9,526 nucleotides of DNA. Source: Acidobacteriota bacterium. Its GTDB lineage: Bacteria > Acidobacteriota > Holophagae > Thermotomaculales > Thermotomaculaceae. The position numbers were made by a program, and so were the translations under genes. The stretch spans positions 1-9,526 of the forward strand of contig WFPG01000302.1 of assembly GCA_015487755.1 (NCBI GenBank), written 5' to 3'. The notes under the pieces were generated by a model. The model saw only the letters and a program-made list of their open reading frames with translations, made no database searches and was not told where the DNA came from. Positions 7,741 to 9,526 of this stretch are shown here, piece after piece. Every line of letters starts with the position of its first letter. Position 1 is the first letter of the stretch.

Positions 7741-9526
7741 TTAGTCGTCATCTCCTCCGTCAGGGCCGTTATGACATTGATAGCATGAAACCCCGCTTGT
7801 TCCCCCTCTGTAATCCTGTCCGTGGCATTCTGCACACGAAGTGTACCCGTTGCTTTCTACATAATCTCCATGTTGGTCTTTCCACCCATCAGGGTGATAC
7901 TTTGCTTCATGAGGGTTGTCTCCCGTCCTGCCGTCGGCATGGCATACCGAACATTTATTTAAAGGTCCTTTTTCCCCTTGAAGCATCATTATTTGTTGAT
8001 TGTCCGCTTCTAATCCGGAAGGAAGAATAGCATGAGGCGAGCCGTGGCATGCTTCACAGTAAACTCCCCCATGCCCTTTTGACATTCTATAAAGTTGATT
8101 GTTATCTGTCCCGTATTCATGGCAGTTCCCGCAATTAGGTTCGTCTAACCACGGGTTTCTTGTTTTGCTGGCAACATCGGCCATTGTGCCGTGGCAATCG
8201 GTGCATTGCATTCCTTTCTGAAACATTACCCCTCTTAGGCATTGAGTATTTGGCCCGGGATGGCAGTTGTAACAACCGTCAATACCTGCCGGGACTTTGT
8301 CTTTGTGCTTGCTGTGAATAACATGGGAAAGACTTTCCTGATTGCCTGTTGTTCCCAGCGCATTTGAAGGATGGCAAGATGCGCATAAAACAGGCTGGCT
8401 ATCCATTAGATGTGTGCCTTCTTCTCTATCATGTAAAGTTAATATATTTGTTCTGTAATTTCCTGTGGCAATTCCTTCAACACCGTTGTCCTGGTGGCAG
8501 TTTGAACAATGCATTTCATTGGAAACAGGGGCAACAGTCCTTGTTTGCGCAATTATTTTTCCCTGAGCATCTTTTACTGTAACAATTGCCGTTTGATAGT
8601 AGTTAACACTGCCGTCATCATTATATTGTGTAAGAGGTATTCCTTCTGCAATAAAATGGTCTCCGGCATTGTCCATTGTTCCCGAGAGTTTTTTGCCTTT
8701 AAGCCCTGTATCGGGAGATAGATTTACTCCGAAGAGTTTGTCTGCATAATTCCAGAAATTTGTTTTTCCCTGTGAAGTTGTATTATTTTCAAAAGAATAC
8801 TCAACGGTTATCCCGCTGGTCACAATTTCAGGGGTCGCACCTCTTTTAATTATCTGTGCCCAGAGAGTATTGTAAGGAGGTAGAATGGAAAATTTTGAGA
8901 AATCATCGTCATAACAGTGCATGCCAAGGTCATTCCATGCAATAACTATATAATCACCGGATGAAGTGCCGCCACTTGAACCAGACGGGAGTTCATTTAC
9001 CGGTACTGCCTGAGAAAATAACAATTTGTCATTTTGTATTCCTGAAATTTCAAGCCCTGCAAGAGAGACAGCGGAAGATGCGTAAACCCTTACACAATCC
9101 TGCCAGTTAAACCCTTCGCCAAAACCTTTACTTGAATTTAATACAAAAGCAATTCTTCCATGAGGGTTAATATCTTTCTGCATTGAGCCTAAAATTTGAC
9201 CGTTTCCATCTATTCCTATGAAGGTAATTGATGTGGATTGTGAACTTGTATTGGCAACTGCCAGCCCTTTCCATGTCAGGTCGTGATTGTATGTTCCGAA
9301 ATTAAATGCAAGCATAGGTGAGGCTTTGAAAGTTAATGGGAATTCAGCAATTCCTCCATAGTCTTTGTTTTTGTATGCTACCTTAAATGCCACATCGTAG
9401 TTTTTACTTATGTGAATAATTCCTGATGTTGCCGAAGGAAACTCAGCGCCATAAAGGTTAATCTCCTTATAACCAAAACCCTGAATTGAGTAATCCATTG
9501 TTAAAACAGAATTACCGTTAGAATCA
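7741..9526 (-). CDS. Nonaheme c-type cytochrome with N-terminal beta-sandwich repeats (5' end outside window)
   Basis: This is a probable exported electron-transfer protein. Counted from the methionine codon at 9498, nine CxxCH heme c motifs begin at C331, C372, C409, C432, C456, C481, C516, C555 and C572. Residues 1-170 carry no heme and look like repeated beta-rich domains. A Gly/Ser linker (172-181) follows, then a conserved-looking block (182-325) with AWNDLGMHCYD and LPPYNTLWAQ, recalled from other multiheme cytochromes. The tail is acidic (GGDDD). The gene is 5'-partial: codons upstream of the 9498 ATG stay open to the window edge, that ATG has no Shine-Dalgarno sequence and no signal peptide follows it, and the upstream residues D-S-N-G-N fit the interior of a repeat. 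The true start and export signal must lie to the right. Its location next to the cytochrome c-linked membrane complex suggests it may pass electrons to or from it, but a terminator lies between and the partnership is inference. Heme midpoint, partner and cell-surface location are unknown. Confidence 0.9.
   Translation of the reverse strand, partial: DSNGNSVLTMDYSIQGFGYKEINLYGAEFPSATSGIIHISKNYDVAFKVAYKNKDYGGIAEFPLTFKASPMLAFNFGTYNHDLTWKGLAVANTSSQSTSITFIGIDGNGQILGSMQKDINPHGRIAFVLNSSKGFGEGFNWQDCVRVYASSAVSLAGLEISGIQNDKLLFSQAVPVNELPSGSSGGTSSGDYIVIAWNDLGMHCYDDDFSKFSILPPYNTLWAQIIKRGATPEIVTSGITVEYSFENNTTSQGKTNFWNYADKLFGVNLSPDTGLKGKKLSGTMDNAGDHFIAEGIPLTQYNDDGSVNYYQTAIVTVKDAQGKIIAQTRTVAPVSNEMHCSNCHQDNGVEGIATGNYRTNILTLHDREEGTHLMDSQPVLCASCHPSNALGTTGNQESLSHVIHSKHKDKVPAGIDGCYNCHPGPNTQCLRGVMFQKGMQCTDCHGTMADVASKTRNPWLDEPNCGNCHEYGTDNNQLYRMSKGHGGVYCEACHGSPHAILPSGLEADNQQIMMLQGEKGPLNKCSVCHADGRTGDNPHEAKYHPDGWKDQHGDYVESNGYTSCAECHGQDYRGGTSGVSCYQCHNGPDGGDDD
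9213..9526 (-). repeat. Tandem beta-sandwich domain repeat at protein level (first copy cut by window edge)
   Basis: Within the cytochrome gene two stretches share layout. Copy A starts at the window edge with DSNGNSVL, then GYKEINLYG, a Ser/Ala-rich strand and FKVAYKNKDYGGIAEFP. Copy B has the fuller form: WKGLAVANTS, GIDGNGQILG, GRIAFVLN, VRVYASSAVSLAGLEI and LLFSQAVP. The pattern of an asp/gly turn followed by a backbone strand, a glycine-ended loop and a final strand ending in a proline resembles the domains with W-x-G-I-A-L-V-N-P found in many bacterial extracellular proteins. Identity between copies is low, so this is a fold-level suggestion. The boundaries are approximate, marking only the part from the edge to the start of the turn in copy B. 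Confidence 0.45.

Noticed and set aside
7741..8520. Repeated CxxCH-coding segments as a DNA repeat or CRISPR-like array
   Set aside because: The recurring GGCA-type sequence reflects the heme motif codons in one protein; spacing is irregular and there are no conserved repeat units at the DNA level.
9496..9498. ATG at 9498 as the true start of the multiheme cytochrome
   Set aside because: The frame is open to the window edge, there is no ribosome binding site and no signal peptide follows, so it is an internal methionine.

Overview
The window is about 9.5 kb of AT-rich bacterial DNA, densely packed with genes. It reads as ordinary chromosome: no mobile element, CRISPR array, tRNA or rRNA was seen. 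Two gene sets converge on a shared terminator near position 5020. On the plus strand are a PutP-type sodium/solute symporter, a dNTP triphosphohydrolase (Dgt-like) abutting it, and a monomeric NADP-dependent isocitrate dehydrogenase with its own upstream region. On the minus strand, in transcription order, are a large nine-heme c-type cytochrome that runs off the right edge of the window, a hairpin terminator, and then a translationally coupled two-gene unit for a membrane complex.

The two-gene unit is the most interesting part. The first gene (7608 to 6085) encodes a CydA-like membrane core followed by two cytochrome c domains. The second (6088 to 5030) encodes another multi-helix membrane protein that, read by eye, is itself a divergent CydA-core paralogue. 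Both keep a histidine matching CydA His19, an R-[ED]-x-x-R-R-x-Y motif matching the CydA ExGRQPW block, and a similar short loop where CydA has its quinol-binding Q-loop. The remaining heme ligands appear split between them: the first subunit keeps the acidic residues but has Arg where the b558 His should be, while the second keeps that His. No CydB is visible. The pair therefore looks like a non-canonical member of the cytochrome bd superfamily that takes electrons from a c-type cytochrome rather than from quinol.

The neighbouring nonaheme cytochrome is presumably exported and would be a natural electron-transfer partner, although a terminator separates its gene from the pair. The organism is probably a respiratory, multiheme-cytochrome-bearing bacterium with an outer membrane. 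Low GC, heavy use of AGG for arginine and Lys/Glu/Ile-rich proteins would suit a thermophilic or anaerobic/microaerophilic lineage, but the species cannot be named from this window.

The plus-strand genes are housekeeping: solute uptake, nucleotide-pool or nucleic-acid-linked dNTP hydrolysis, and NADPH-producing TCA-cycle metabolism. All statements about alignment to known families come from memory of those families, not from a computed search.
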